A DNA stretch of 64,000 bases from Schaalia sp. HMT-172 (GCF_030644365.1 NZ_CP130058.1:744001-808000); one strand, 5' to 3'. Counted from the stretch's first letter, positions 53,563 to 62,504 are shown. Translations and numbers: made by a program. Notes: generated by a model from the letters alone, not told the origin.

Positions 53563-53664
53563 ATGGACTGCGACACTGTCGGCTCTCCCGCCGCTCTCTC
53601 CCACCCCCTGCCCGCGCGCGTGCGCCTGGCCTGCCCCGGCCTCGTCGAGGGGGCCACGCGATGA
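53563..53664 (+). CDS. 33-residue upstream ORF coupled to the CNNM gene
   Basis: ATG at 53563 is preceded by GGAGA five bases upstream. The ORF reads MDCDTVGSPAALSHPLPA, then ends LVEGATR, and its TGA overlaps the CNNM gene's ATG as ATGA (53661-53664). It has no recognised family. It may be a leader peptide that sets translation of the following gene. A chance ORF in GC-rich DNA is the alternative. Confidence 0.45.
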   Translation: MDCDTVGSPAALSHPLPARVRLACPGLVEGATR

Positions 53665-54992
53665 CGACCGCGCTCATGCTCCTGCTCGGCGTCGTCCTCA
53701 CCGCTGGCACGTTCGTCTTCGTCTCCGCCGAGTTCTCGCTGGTTGCGGTCGACCAGGCCGTCCTCGACAAGAAAGCCGAGGAGGGGGACCGCGGCGCCGC
53801 CTCCGTCCTGCGCGCCACTCGCACCCTGTCCACCCAGCTGTCGGGCGCCCAGGTCGGCATCACCCTGACCACCATCCTGCTGGGCTACACGACGCAGAGC
53901 GCGCTCGCGCAGCTGCTGGAGGACCTGCTCGGGTGGGCGGGGCTCGCGTGGGGCTTGGCCACGGGCATCGCGGCCTTCGCCGCTGCCGTGTTCATCAACG
54001 TTTTCTCGATGCTCTTTGGCGAGCTCGTGCCCAAGAACCTCGCCCTGGCCCACCCGATGTCCACAGCCAAGCGCGTCGTCCCCTTCCAAATGGTGTTCAC
54101 CGCCATCGCCCGCCCCATCATCTGGGTGCTCGGCGGAACCGCGAACTGGGTGCTCGCCCGCATGGGCATCGAGCCACAGGAGGAGATTTCGTCGGCGCGC
54201 TCCGCCTCCGAGCTGGCCGCACTCGTGGAGCATTCCGTCGAGGAGGGCACCTTCGACATGTCCACGGCGGACCTCTTCGTCAACACGATCCGCATGAGCA
54301 CGCTCAGCGCCGCCGACGTCATGACCGACCGCGGCCGCCTGCACACCCTGAGCGAGGGCGACAGCGCCCAGGACGTCCTCGACCTGGCCCGTGAAACCGG
54401 TCACTCCCGATTCCCGGTGATCGGCGACGACTCCGACGACATTCTCGGCCTGGTGTCCCTGCGCCGCGCGGTCGCCGTGCCCGCCGAGCGCCGCGCCGAC
54501 GTGCCCGTCGTCTCCTCCTCGCTCATGACCGACGCGCCCTCGGTTCCCGAGACCGTGCCGATCGGCCCCCTCATGGTCCAGCTGCGTGACGAGGGCCTGC
54601 AGATGGCCGTCGTCGTCGACGAATACGGCGGCGTGTCCGGCATCGTCACCCTCGAGGACGTCGTCGAAGAGATCGTCGGCGAGGTCTCCGACGAGCACGA
54701 CCAGCGTCGCCTCGGCATCCGGCCACGCCCCGACGGTACGTTCCTCGTGCCCGGAACGCTGCGCCCCGACGAGCTCGCGCGCCGCACCGACATTCACCTG
54801 CCCGAGGACGGCCCCTACGACACGATCGGCGGCCTCGTCATGAACGAGCTGGGTGAGATTCCATCCGTCGGCTCGCGCGTGAGCGTCGACGGCATCGGCA
54901 TCGAGGTTACCCAGATGCAGGGCAGACGCGTCGCCCAGGTGGCCATCACGCCCGCGCCCGTCGGCGGCGAGGACGAGGAGGTGTCGCTGTGA
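53661..54992 (+). CDS. CNNM/HlyC-CorC-type membrane transporter, first of two
   Basis: This 443-residue protein has an N-terminal DUF21/CNNM domain with about four membrane helices (residues 1-160) containing FVSAEFSLVAVD and GELVPKNLALAHP. Two CBS motifs follow (about 210-330) with FVNTIRM and MAVVVDEYGGVSGIVTLED. The C-terminal CorC/HlyC transporter-associated domain (about 350-430) contains DTIGGLVMNELGEIP. Family members transport or regulate Mg2+ and Co2+. The stop overlaps the next GTG, giving a paralogous pair like Rv1841c-Rv1842c. Confidence 0.92.
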   Translation: MTTALMLLLGVVLTAGTFVFVSAEFSLVAVDQAVLDKKAEEGDRGAASVLRATRTLSTQLSGAQVGITLTTILLGYTTQSALAQLLEDLLGWAGLAWGLATGIAAFAAAVFINVFSMLFGELVPKNLALAHPMSTAKRVVPFQMVFTAIARPIIWVLGGTANWVLARMGIEPQEEISSARSASELAALVEHSVEEGTFDMSTADLFVNTIRMSTLSAADVMTDRGRLHTLSEGDSAQDVLDLARETGHSRFPVIGDDSDDILGLVSLRRAVAVPAERRADVPVVSSSLMTDAPSVPETVPIGPLMVQLRDEGLQMAVVVDEYGGVSGIVTLEDVVEEIVGEVSDEHDQRRLGIRPRPDGTFLVPGTLRPDELARRTDIHLPEDGPYDTIGGLVMNELGEIPSVGSRVSVDGIGIEVTQMQGRRVAQVAITPAPVGGEDEEVSL

Positions 54993-56023
54993 GCGTCGGA
55001 GTCGGTCTCGCCATCACCGTTGCCCTGCTGGCCGTCAATGCGTTCTTCGTGGCCGGCGAGTTCGCCGTCACCTCGACGCGCCGCTCGCAGGTCGAGCCGC
55101 TCGCCGACGAGGGGGCGCGTGGAGCCAGCGCCGCTCTCTTTGCCCTGCGGCACGTCTCGCTCATGCTGGCGATCTGCCAGCTCGGCGTGACGGTCGCGTC
55201 CACGACGCTGGGCGTCGTCGCCGAGCCCGCGATCGCGCACCTCGTCGAGTCTCCTCTGGAGCGCCTGGGTGCTCCCGAGGCAACCAGTCACGTTGTCGGC
55301 TTCGCGGTGGCCCTCGTCATCGTCCTCTTCTGCCACGTCGTCTTCGGCGAGATGGTCCCCAAGAACATTTCGATCGCCGCACCCGTGCGCATGATCCTCA
55401 TCCTGGCCCCCGTCCTCGTGCGCCTGGGCCACGTCCTGCGTCCCATCATCGAGGCCATGGACCACTTCGCGAACTGGTTCGTGCGCCGGGCCGGCTACGA
55501 GCCGCGCTCGGAAATCTCCGCCACCTACACGGTTGAGGAAGTGGCATCCATCGTCGTCGCCTCCCAAGCCGAGGGTGTGCTGACCGACGAACTCGGGCTG
55601 CTCAGCGGCACCCTCGAGTTCTCCGAGGAGACCGCTGGGTCGGCGATGGTGCCCCTCGACGACCTCGTCGTCCTGCCCGCGGGCGCAACCCCCGCCGACG
55701 TCGAAGAGCGCGTCGCTCACACCGGATACTCGCGCTTCCCGATCGCCGGAGAGGACGGCGTCATCGTCGGCTACGTCCACCTCAAGGACGTCCTGTACGC
55801 CTCCGGCGAGGAACGCGACCAGCCGATCACGCCGTGGCGCATTCGCCGCCTCGAGTCCGTTTCCTCCTCCGACCAGGTCGAGGATGCTCTGCGCCACATG
55901 CAGCGCACCGGCGTCCACTGCGCTCTCGTGCGCGACCAGGGCGACCTGGTCGGTATCCTCTTCCTGGAGGACATCCTCGAGCTGCTCGTCGGCGAAGTGC
56001 GTGACGTCCTTCAACGGCCCTGA
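54989..56023 (+). CDS. CNNM/HlyC-type membrane transporter, second of two
   Basis: The protein has 344 residues. A CNNM membrane domain (about 1-170) has FFVAGEFAVTSTRRSQVEPL and FGEMVPKNISIAAP, followed by a CBS pair (about 195-340) ending LVGILFLEDILELLVGEV. Unlike its upstream paralogue it lacks the C-terminal CorC/HlyC domain. The GTG start overlaps the upstream TGA (GTGA). The pair probably forms a hetero-oligomeric Mg2+ transport or sensing system. Confidence 0.9.
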   Translation: MSVGVGLAITVALLAVNAFFVAGEFAVTSTRRSQVEPLADEGARGASAALFALRHVSLMLAICQLGVTVASTTLGVVAEPAIAHLVESPLERLGAPEATSHVVGFAVALVIVLFCHVVFGEMVPKNISIAAPVRMILILAPVLVRLGHVLRPIIEAMDHFANWFVRRAGYEPRSEISATYTVEEVASIVVASQAEGVLTDELGLLSGTLEFSEETAGSAMVPLDDLVVLPAGATPADVEERVAHTGYSRFPIAGEDGVIVGYVHLKDVLYASGEERDQPITPWRIRRLESVSSSDQVEDALRHMQRTGVHCALVRDQGDLVGILFLEDILELLVGEVRDVLQRP

Positions 56024-56096
56024 CGAGGCAGCGGTTGGCACAGCCCACGGCGGCGTTGCTAGAGTGGAACGATCAGAAAGCGAGAGGGGAGAGAGC

Positions 56097-57191
56097 GTGA
56101 GCGAGAACGAGTGCCCGCTGCCTAAGCGTTCGCAGCTGCGCGCCGCGCGCTCCCAGGGCGGCGAGGACTACCCGATCACGGGTGCCATCCCGCTCGGTGT
56201 TGAGCCGCCCCCGCCCCCGCCCGCCCGCCGCGTCGCACCCTCTCCTAAGCCCGCCGAAACCCAGGAACAGTCGCCCGTTTCCGAGGTCGATGACCCGACC
56301 CCCGTGCATGGCACCCCCGCCTTCGGGTCCGACGGCATGGACGCCATCACCGACGCCCCTGACCCCGACGCTTCCGACGAGGAAACGCTCGACGCGCACG
56401 ACGAGCCGGCCTCGTCCCCGGGGAAGCGCGGACCCAACGTCCACCCCGTCGGCTACCTGCTGCGCGCCCTCCTCGTCCTCGGCCTGGCGGGTTCGACGAT
56501 CGCCGTGCCGATGACCGGGCGCGTCGGATCCGACTCCTCCCTGACCGTCCCCGCGCGCACCTTCGGCACGTCCGTGGGCGGGGGCAGCTGGGCCTCCTCG
56601 CAGATCCTGCCCCAGGCCACCGCCCTGGATGCCACGCTCACCGCGAATTCACGCGCCAAGACCAAGGCTCCCGTGTCCATCACCGGCTGCGCGGTCGGCA
56701 CCGGCGCGGACGGCAACCGCAGCGTGAGGGTCGTGGCCGACACAATCTACTGGCCACTGGCCGAGGGAACCTACACGATCACGTCGCCCTTCACGATGCG
56801 TATTTCGCCCGTCTCCGGGCAGCTGCTCGCGCACGAGGGCATCGACATGGCTGCCCCCCTGGATACGCCGATCACGTCCGTGTACGGCGGGGTCGTCGAG
56901 GAGGTCGCCGAGAATTCGCGCTCGGGCGCCTACGTGCAGATCAAGCACACGCTGGCGGACGGCACGGTCTTCCACTCGGCCTACCTGCACCAGTACATGA
57001 ACAAAATCAAAGTGAAGGTCGGTGACACCGTCACCGCCGGGCAGGTCATTGGCGCGGTCGGCTCCAACGGCTGGTCCACCGGCCCCCACCTGCACTTCGA
57101 AATCCACGACTCCTCGGACACGCCCGTGGACCCGGAGGCGTGGATGGCCGCCCACAAAGCCGTCTATCTCGGACAGGAGTCTTGCTCATGA
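56097..57191 (+). CDS. M23-family metallopeptidase (LytM-type), membrane-anchored
   Basis: This is a 364-residue protein. A cytoplasmic Pro/Asp/Glu-rich N-terminal region of about 115 residues is followed by one membrane helix (about 120-140) and an extracytoplasmic LytM domain (about 215-355). The zinc site is visible as HEGIDMA and HLHFEIH. M23 peptidases cleave peptidoglycan cross-bridges. GAGGGGAG lies 6-7 bases before the GTG. The stop overlaps the glycerophosphodiesterase ATG, so the two are translated together. Confidence 0.9.
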   Translation: MSENECPLPKRSQLRAARSQGGEDYPITGAIPLGVEPPPPPPARRVAPSPKPAETQEQSPVSEVDDPTPVHGTPAFGSDGMDAITDAPDPDASDEETLDAHDEPASSPGKRGPNVHPVGYLLRALLVLGLAGSTIAVPMTGRVGSDSSLTVPARTFGTSVGGGSWASSQILPQATALDATLTANSRAKTKAPVSITGCAVGTGADGNRSVRVVADTIYWPLAEGTYTITSPFTMRISPVSGQLLAHEGIDMAAPLDTPITSVYGGVVEEVAENSRSGAYVQIKHTLADGTVFHSAYLHQYMNKIKVKVGDTVTAGQVIGAVGSNGWSTGPHLHFEIHDSSDTPVDPEAWMAAHKAVYLGQESCS

Positions 57192-58015
57192 TGCCCGTGA
57201 CCATGCGTCAGGGACCCATCGTCTTCGCCCATCGGGGCGGAGGCCAGGAGGCTCCCGAGAACACGATGAGCGCCTTCGCTCACGCCTACGAGGCCGGGGT
57301 GCGCCACATCGAGACGGACGCCCACCTGACCGCGGACGGTCAGGTCGTTATCTGCCACGACGAGACCGTGGATCGCTGCTACGACGGGACCGGCGTGATC
57401 GCGCAGATGACGTGGCGGGAGCTGTCCAAGCTGCGCCACCGCGATTCGGGCGAGCAGCTGCCCCTCCTCGCGCAGGTGCTGGAGGCCTTCCCGGACGCGT
57501 ACTTCAACATTGACGTGAAGGAGGCGGGCGTCGAGGGGCCGCTCCTCGACGTCGTGGCCGACCACGGTGCCGCCGATCGCGTGCTCGTGGCCTCCTTCTC
57601 GGAGCCGCGCCTGCGCGCCGTGCGCGATGCCGCCGCCTCCGACCCGGCGCGCGCCGTCGCCACGTCGTTGGGGACCGAGGCCGTGGTGCGCCTCGTGGGC
57701 GCCGCGAAGACCGCGACGAACCCCGCCTGGTGGCACGTGCCCGGCCCGCGCCAGGGGGCCATCGCCGCGCAGGTTCCCATGCGTCAGGGCCCCGTCCGCG
57801 TCGTGGATGAGCGTTTCGTGGCTACCGCCCACACCCTCGGCTTGGCGGTGCACGTGTGGACCATCAACACGGTGGCCGACGTGCTGCGCCTCCTCGAGGT
57901 CGGCGTGGACGGCATCATCACCGATCGCCCCGCGTTCCTGCGGGACTTCCTGGAGGCGCGCGGCCTGTGGACCCCGCCTCCGGTGCCCGGCGCTGTCTCG
58001 GGGCCCAGAGACTAA
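57188..58015 (+). CDS. Glycerophosphodiester phosphodiesterase
   Basis: The product has 275 residues of the GDPD TIM-barrel family. Catalytic motifs in order are AHRGGG, APENT, HIETDAHLTADGQVVICHDETVDR and NIDVKE. It hydrolyses glycerophosphodiesters to glycerol 3-phosphate and an alcohol. The ATG overlaps the M23 stop (ATGA); ATG codons one and five codons later are alternatives. A strong terminator follows. No signal peptide is evident, so the enzyme is probably cytoplasmic. Confidence 0.92.
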   Translation: MMPVTMRQGPIVFAHRGGGQEAPENTMSAFAHAYEAGVRHIETDAHLTADGQVVICHDETVDRCYDGTGVIAQMTWRELSKLRHRDSGEQLPLLAQVLEAFPDAYFNIDVKEAGVEGPLLDVVADHGAADRVLVASFSEPRLRAVRDAAASDPARAVATSLGTEAVVRLVGAAKTATNPAWWHVPGPRQGAIAAQVPMRQGPVRVVDERFVATAHTLGLAVHVWTINTVADVLRLLEVGVDGIITDRPAFLRDFLEARGLWTPPPVPGAVSGPRD

Positions 58016-58031
58016 GGTTGTTGCGTGAATT

Positions 58032-58069
58032 GGCGGGCGCGCACCGGAGGGTGCGCGCCCGCCTTTTTT
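58032..58069 (+). terminator. Intrinsic terminator of the M23-GDPD operon
   Basis: GGCGGGCGCGCACC and GGTGCGCGCCCGCC form a perfect 14-bp stem with a GGAG loop, followed by TTTTTT at 58064-58069. It is the most canonical terminator of the window. Confidence 0.97.
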
Positions 58070-58187
58070 GTGTCCTTGAAGCGTTGACTCTATTGTTGGA
58101 CGTGCAATATTCTGGCGTGTTACTGCTTACTGCGGCGTCAGGAGAAAAATTGTCCGCTTTGATCTCAGGGAGACCGGGGAGGAACTG

Positions 58188-59102
58188 GTGAATTCGGGTC
58201 CTACGTCACACCCGAACGGTTTCTTGCTCTTCTTCGGAGTAGCGGGGATGGCCTGCTGGTATTACAAGATGTTTCACGCCAGCGAGGACACGGCTGCGTC
58301 CAATCATTTGAGTTTCCACTGGCTCCCCAAGAATTTCTACTCCATCATGCTGCCCTCATATTCCACGTTGCTGATCCTTGTGCCAGTGGTCGCATGGTTT
58401 GGTCAGTTTGATCCTCCGAAGTGGTTGTTCACATGCGCGTCTGTTCCAGTATTTCTGCTCCTGATACTGTGCGTCGTTGGTTGTTTTCCTTTCAAATTCC
58501 CCGATTGTCTCTACCCTGAATGGCAATATGCCAAGAGACACGGTCTATTAGAAGAAGGGAAAAGCGGTAAGAAATCTCCTGGGAACCAGGGGCCCGGCGG
58601 GGACGGGAGTCTTGTGGGCACAGGCGTGACGATGCGTGTGGCTCCTGGTTGGAGGCAACTGTCGGAGGAAGAACGCGGCGAGCTCGGGGATCTCGGCCAG
58701 GATGAGAGTATTCGCTTCATTGTCGTCGGGGAGGCGACGGAGGGGTACGTGCCGAATATCGTCATCACTGAAACTGAGGTCTTCAGCGGCAAAGGGGAGA
58801 AGGAGATCCTCGACGACAGCGCTCGTCGCCTGGCTGAGCCGCATCCTGGATGCCGCCTCATTGACGACACTGCCGCGCCGTATCCCACGTCGCGCACGCG
58901 CTTCATTACGGCGGTATACACCCTCAACGACACCTCGATGACCGTCTCGCAGCTCGTGTGTCTCACCCGGCATAGAAACGAAGGGGACGAGGAGTCCCGC
59001 CGATTCCTGTGGGCTGCGACATGCTCGTGTCCGAGCCTCGCCTGCCCGTCAATCATCGAGGACTTCATGACAATGGCACGCACCCTGGAGGTGGAATCGT
59101 GA
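58188..59102 (+). CDS. Membrane-anchored LpqN/LpqT-like domain protein
   Basis: This 304-residue protein has two or more hydrophobic segments in residues 8-115 (for example FLLFFGVAGMACW and SVPVFLLLILCVVGC). A predicted extracytoplasmic domain of about 160 residues resembles the LpqN/LpqT fold: MRVAPGWRQL, GYVPNIVITETEV and SMTVSQLVCLTRH. LpqN proteins are cell-wall-linked lipoproteins in mycobacteria; this is a fused membrane form. GGAGG lies before the GTG, and the stop overlaps the next gene's GTG. Base composition is lower in GC than its neighbours. The exact role is unknown. Confidence 0.6.
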   Translation: MNSGPTSHPNGFLLFFGVAGMACWYYKMFHASEDTAASNHLSFHWLPKNFYSIMLPSYSTLLILVPVVAWFGQFDPPKWLFTCASVPVFLLLILCVVGCFPFKFPDCLYPEWQYAKRHGLLEEGKSGKKSPGNQGPGGDGSLVGTGVTMRVAPGWRQLSEEERGELGDLGQDESIRFIVVGEATEGYVPNIVITETEVFSGKGEKEILDDSARRLAEPHPGCRLIDDTAAPYPTSRTRFITAVYTLNDTSMTVSQLVCLTRHRNEGDEESRRFLWAATCSCPSLACPSIIEDFMTMARTLEVES

Positions 59103-59869
59103 CCGCCGAAGGAACCACGGCCTCGTCGCCAGAGGAGCTCGTCGTCTCCGTCGAACAGGCGAATGCGCTGATTGACCTCATTGGTATAAGGGAAGGGCAC
59201 AACGCTCTATCGAGCGTGATACCGGTCAGTGGACTTATTAGCGCTGGCCTCGGCGACTCCAATGGCCTCGTGGGTGACGTCGAGGCGATCCTGGGTCCCG
59301 CGCGCACGGTCGACTCGCGTCTCGCCATCCGCGTCGTCTCGCCGAGGCCGAGCATCGGCGTGCGCAATGTGCGGATCTGGCCCTCGCAGCCGCGCTCGGT
59401 CGTCATGCGCGCCGAGGATGACGGCGTTCACTTCACCCAGGTTGATTTCTGCGACGTCCCACATATCCTCGCCGAGGAGAGCCTCCTGGCGCCCGGGCCA
59501 ACCATCCATGACGGCCCGCCGTCGATCTCGGTCAACTTCGTGCAGGCAGTGCGTGACGTGGACCTTGAGAGGGCGCAGTCAGCCCTGATTGATGTGGCCG
59601 CTCAGGGGCCCAGCGAATCGCACTTCTCTCAGGACTGCTGGCACAAGCGGTGGTGCGTCGTGCTGTGTGTACGGGAAGAACGGACTCGGGACCGGTGGAA
59701 GGACGCCGGGCACGTCGAGTGCTTCGTCACCGACCACATGCATGCGCAAATACACGCACCCATCGATCCTCGCGCACTCGCCCTCATGCGGGAGCGGAAC
59801 GCACCCACCCTGGACGCCCCGCCGCGCACGGCGCTGTGGGGGTTCTTGATGGAGCTGCTTGCCAAGTAG
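59099..59869 (+). CDS. Unknown cytoplasmic protein coupled to the LpqN-like gene
   Basis: The product has 256 residues with no signal peptide or membrane helix. The N-terminal part LVVSVEQANALIDLIG and later HFTQVDF give a mixed alpha/beta impression. A weak resemblance in layout to EspG-type ESX chaperones exists but I cannot claim it. The GTG overlaps the stop of the LpqN-like gene (GTGA) with GGAGG 7 bases before, so the pair is an operon. Function is unknown. Confidence 0.5.
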   Translation: MTAEGTTASSPEELVVSVEQANALIDLIGIREGHNALSSVIPVSGLISAGLGDSNGLVGDVEAILGPARTVDSRLAIRVVSPRPSIGVRNVRIWPSQPRSVVMRAEDDGVHFTQVDFCDVPHILAEESLLAPGPTIHDGPPSISVNFVQAVRDVDLERAQSALIDVAAQGPSESHFSQDCWHKRWCVVLCVREERTRDRWKDAGHVECFVTDHMHAQIHAPIDPRALALMRERNAPTLDAPPRTALWGFLMELLAK

Positions 59870-59903
59870 TGCCGCCCTTGGGTGTTGTTTCCGTATGACA
59901 AAA

Positions 59904-59938
59904 CGAGGGGGCGGAGCCGGCCGGCTCCACCCCCCTCG
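59904..59938. terminator. Bidirectional terminator between the coupled pair and nhaD
   Basis: CGAGGGGGCGGAGCCGG pairs with CCGGCTCCACCCCCCTCG with one mismatch or bulge. The minus-strand reading is followed by TTTTGTCAT, so it can end the nhaD transcript. Confidence 0.75.
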
Positions 59939-59961
59939 ATGCGTCCGTCAGGACCGCCCGC

Positions 59962-61380
59962 TCACTCGTTGCCGCTGAAGTCGGCCACGGCCTCGTCCAG
60001 GCCCGCGCGGCGGATACGCACGAGCGACAGGAACACCAGGCCGGCGGCCAGAGCGATGCCCAATCCTCGAACCAGCCACGACTCGCCCACGAAGATCATC
60101 GCCATGGCGGCCAGGACCGGCACCAAAAGCGTGAACGCGTAGCCGATGTAGCGGCCAAACGACGGCATCGGCACGCCGTCGGACTCGGCGACCGACTTGA
60201 CCATGAAGTTCGGGCCGTTGCCTATGTACGTGATCGCGCCACAGAAAACGGCGCCCAGCGAAATCGGGATCAGATAGTACTCGGGCACGCCCGCGATCAG
60301 CGTGCCCTCGCCGCCCGACGCCTTCGCCATCTCGAAGAACGTCATGTACGTCGGAGCGTTATCCAGGATCGAGGACAGGCCGCCCGTGAACACGAAGTAC
60401 GTCATGCGGGTCAGCGGCAGCGACGGGGCGATCTGCTCCAGGTAGCGCAGCGCCGGCGCCATCGTCGAGAAGATACCGATGAACAGGGTCGCGACCTCCA
60501 TGATCGGAGCCCACGTGAACGCGTTCTCCTCGAAGCGCACCTTCTTGTCCGAGAGCTTGTAGGACAGGCCCGCGACCGTGAACATGATGATCTCGCGCCA
60601 CGGAACAAAACCGGTCCAGGAGTGCACGTGGCCCTCGGCCAGCGCCTCGCCGTCCCACGACGGAGCGAAAGCGACCGACAGGATGATGATCGCGAAGAAC
60701 AGCAGGTTGATTGTGCCGTGCAGGCGCAGGGGCTTGACCTCGCGGTCGTCGGCCTCGATGGAGGCCGTGTCTTCGGACGCGTAGCGCACGCGGTCAATCG
60801 AGTAGTACGACAGGAGCAGCAGCACCAGGACGAACAGCCACTCCTTCCACAGCGCGAACGTCCACGTGAAGGGCACGCCGTGCAGGTAGCCGAGGAACAG
60901 CGGCGGGTCACCGAGCGGAGTCAGTATGCCGCCACAGTTGGCCACAATGAAGATCGTGAACAGGACCGTGTGCACGCGGTGCTTACGTTCCTTGTTGGTC
61001 TCCAGGAGCGGGCGGATGAGCAGCATGGCCGCGCCCGTCGTCCCGATGAACGAGGCCAGCAGGCCGCCGATCGCCAGGAAGATCGTATTGTTGCGCGGGG
61101 TCGCCTTGATGTCGCCGGCCAGGTGAATGCCGCCGGAGACCACGAACAGCGCGAAGAGCAGCGCGATGAACTGCACGTACTCCACGCCCGTGGCGATAAG
61201 CGGGCCGGTGCCCGCCTTCATGAACATCCAGATCGTCGTCGGCACGCCGAGAGCGAGCGCTACGGAGAGCTGGGAGCATTCCTTTTCCCACCAGTGCGAG
61301 GTCTTCGGGATGATAGGCAGAAGGGCGATACATGCGAGCATCGCGACGAAGGGGAGCAGACTCCACCACGGGTAGGTCAT
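59962..61380 (-). CDS. nhaD: NhaD-family sodium/proton antiporter
   Basis: The protein has 472 residues with about twelve or thirteen hydrophobic helices. Family-like motifs are LASFIGTTGAAMLLIRP near residue 110, VANCGGILTPLGDPPLFLGYL near 150 and LSSILDNAPTYMTFF near 345. NhaD-type antiporters exchange Na+ or Li+ for H+ and protect against sodium and alkali. It is monocistronic, with a terminator hairpin on its 3' side. No Shine-Dalgarno sequence is striking before the ATG. Confidence 0.88.
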   Translation of the reverse strand: MTYPWWSLLPFVAMLACIALLPIIPKTSHWWEKECSQLSVALALGVPTTIWMFMKAGTGPLIATGVEYVQFIALLFALFVVSGGIHLAGDIKATPRNNTIFLAIGGLLASFIGTTGAAMLLIRPLLETNKERKHRVHTVLFTIFIVANCGGILTPLGDPPLFLGYLHGVPFTWTFALWKEWLFVLVLLLLSYYSIDRVRYASEDTASIEADDREVKPLRLHGTINLLFFAIIILSVAFAPSWDGEALAEGHVHSWTGFVPWREIIMFTVAGLSYKLSDKKVRFEENAFTWAPIMEVATLFIGIFSTMAPALRYLEQIAPSLPLTRMTYFVFTGGLSSILDNAPTYMTFFEMAKASGGEGTLIAGVPEYYLIPISLGAVFCGAITYIGNGPNFMVKSVAESDGVPMPSFGRYIGYAFTLLVPVLAAMAMIFVGESWLVRGLGIALAAGLVFLSLVRIRRAGLDEAVADFSGNE

Positions 61381-61582
61381 TGGCCATTCCTTGGTAGGCG
61401 ATAGAGACGCCCTTTATTTTATGTCGTGTGCGCGGGCGTGCGGGCATTGTCCGAGGTGGGGGTGGCCTCATCGACGAGGCCGGGGCGGGCAGGTGCGCGT
61501 GTGCGGGCTCGCGGTGAGCGCGACAATGCCGGCGGCCGTGATACCGCGTCTGCGCGGGCATGTGGCGGGGCGCGGGTACGCG

Positions 61583-61658
61583 TGGCGCCCCGAACAGGAC
61601 TCGAACCTGCGACCTCTTGCACCGGAGGCAAGCGCTCTATCCGCTGAGCTATCGGGGC
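61583..61658 (-). tRNA. tRNA-Arg (anticodon CCG)
   Basis: The minus strand from 61658 reads GCCCCGATAGCTCAG through an anticodon stem CTTGC/GCAAG with loop CTCCGGT (anticodon CCG), then GGTTCGAGTCC and the 3' TCGGGGC. The acceptor stem GCCCCGA/TCGGGGC pairs perfectly and a CCA is encoded at 61583-61585. It reads CGG codons. Confidence 0.95.
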
Positions 61659-61757
61659 AGCTCCGCCAGTTTAGCAGGCTTCAAACGCCCGCGCGTGACG
61701 GTGAGGTGTGCCATACTAGTGGGCGTTGCTTGTTCGAGAACCCCTCAGGAGGATTCC

Positions 61758-62213
61758 ATGCGCGTCCATATTGCCACTGATCACGCCGGTTTTGAGCTCA
61801 AGGAAAAGATCGTCGCCCACCTGCGCGAGGCTGGCCATGACGTCGTCGACCACGGCGCGTTCGTCTACGATGCGCTCGATGACTACCCGCCCTTCTGCAT
61901 TGATGCGGCCAAGGCGGTCGCCAGCGAGCCGGGTAGTCTCGGCGTTGTCGTCGGCGGTTCCGGTAACGGCGAGCAGATGTCCGCCAACTGTGTGGAGGGC
62001 GTGCGCGCCGCCCTCGTGTGGTCGGACGCGACCGCGCGCCTGGCCCGCGAGCACAATGATGCGAACATGATGGCTGTCGGCGCCCGTCAGCACAGCGAGG
62101 ACGAGGCCATCGCCTTCATCGATGCCTTCCTCGAGACCCCCTTCACCGGGGATGAGCGCCACCAGCGCCGCATCGACCTGATGGCCGCGTACGAGCGTTC
62201 CGTGCGCGCCTGA
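61758..62213 (+). CDS. rpiB: Ribose-5-phosphate isomerase B
   Basis: The product has 151 residues and interconverts ribose 5-phosphate and ribulose 5-phosphate in the pentose phosphate pathway. Motifs: IATDHAGFELK at the start, VVVGGSGNGEQMSANCVEGVRAAL including the family's active-site region, and REHNDANMMAVGARQ. AGGAGG lies 8 bases before the ATG, a strong ribosome site. A perfect hairpin follows the stop. It is monocistronic. Confidence 0.95.
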   Translation: MRVHIATDHAGFELKEKIVAHLREAGHDVVDHGAFVYDALDDYPPFCIDAAKAVASEPGSLGVVVGGSGNGEQMSANCVEGVRAALVWSDATARLAREHNDANMMAVGARQHSEDEAIAFIDAFLETPFTGDERHQRRIDLMAAYERSVRA

Positions 62214-62223
62214 GAACTTCCGT

Positions 62224-62253
62224 GGAACGGGGCCGATGGGCCGGCCCCGTTCC
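62224..62253 (+). terminator. rpiB terminator hairpin
   Basis: GGAACGGGGCC and GGCCCCGTTCC (11 bp, perfect) enclose GATGGGCC, starting 11 bases after the stop. No T-run follows. Confidence 0.75.
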
Positions 62254-62304
62254 GTGTGCTCGCCCCGGTGGCTGCCCGCCCCGGCCTCGTGGTTTCCTAA
62301 AAAT

Positions 62305-62413
62305 GTCGCATGCAATTCCCCGGCGCGTATTTCAAACTTTGAAATCGGACTGTTGAAATTTCGCGGTTTTCTCGATACCTAACAAAACTGAGGGGAGCCA
62401 AATTGCATGCGAC
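62305..62413. repeat. 109-bp inverted-repeat element
   Basis: GTCGCATGCAATT at 62305-62317 and its complement AATTGCATGCGAC at 62401-62413 bound the element, extended by AAAA on the left and TTTT on the right outside. An inner pair CGCGTATTTCAA and TTGAAATTTCGCG is nested within, and TTTCAAACTTTGAAA is itself palindromic. The element lies between rpiB and mntH and is AT-rich against its surroundings. It could be a small non-autonomous mobile element or a structured RNA. Confidence 0.7.
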
Positions 62414-62504
62414 TTTTGAGGGAGCGCAGGGAGGTGGCTCGGGCGCGGGTTCAGCCTCGGGCAGGGGGTTGAGCCTCGGGAGCAGTGCCCGCGTGCTCCG
62501 GGTG

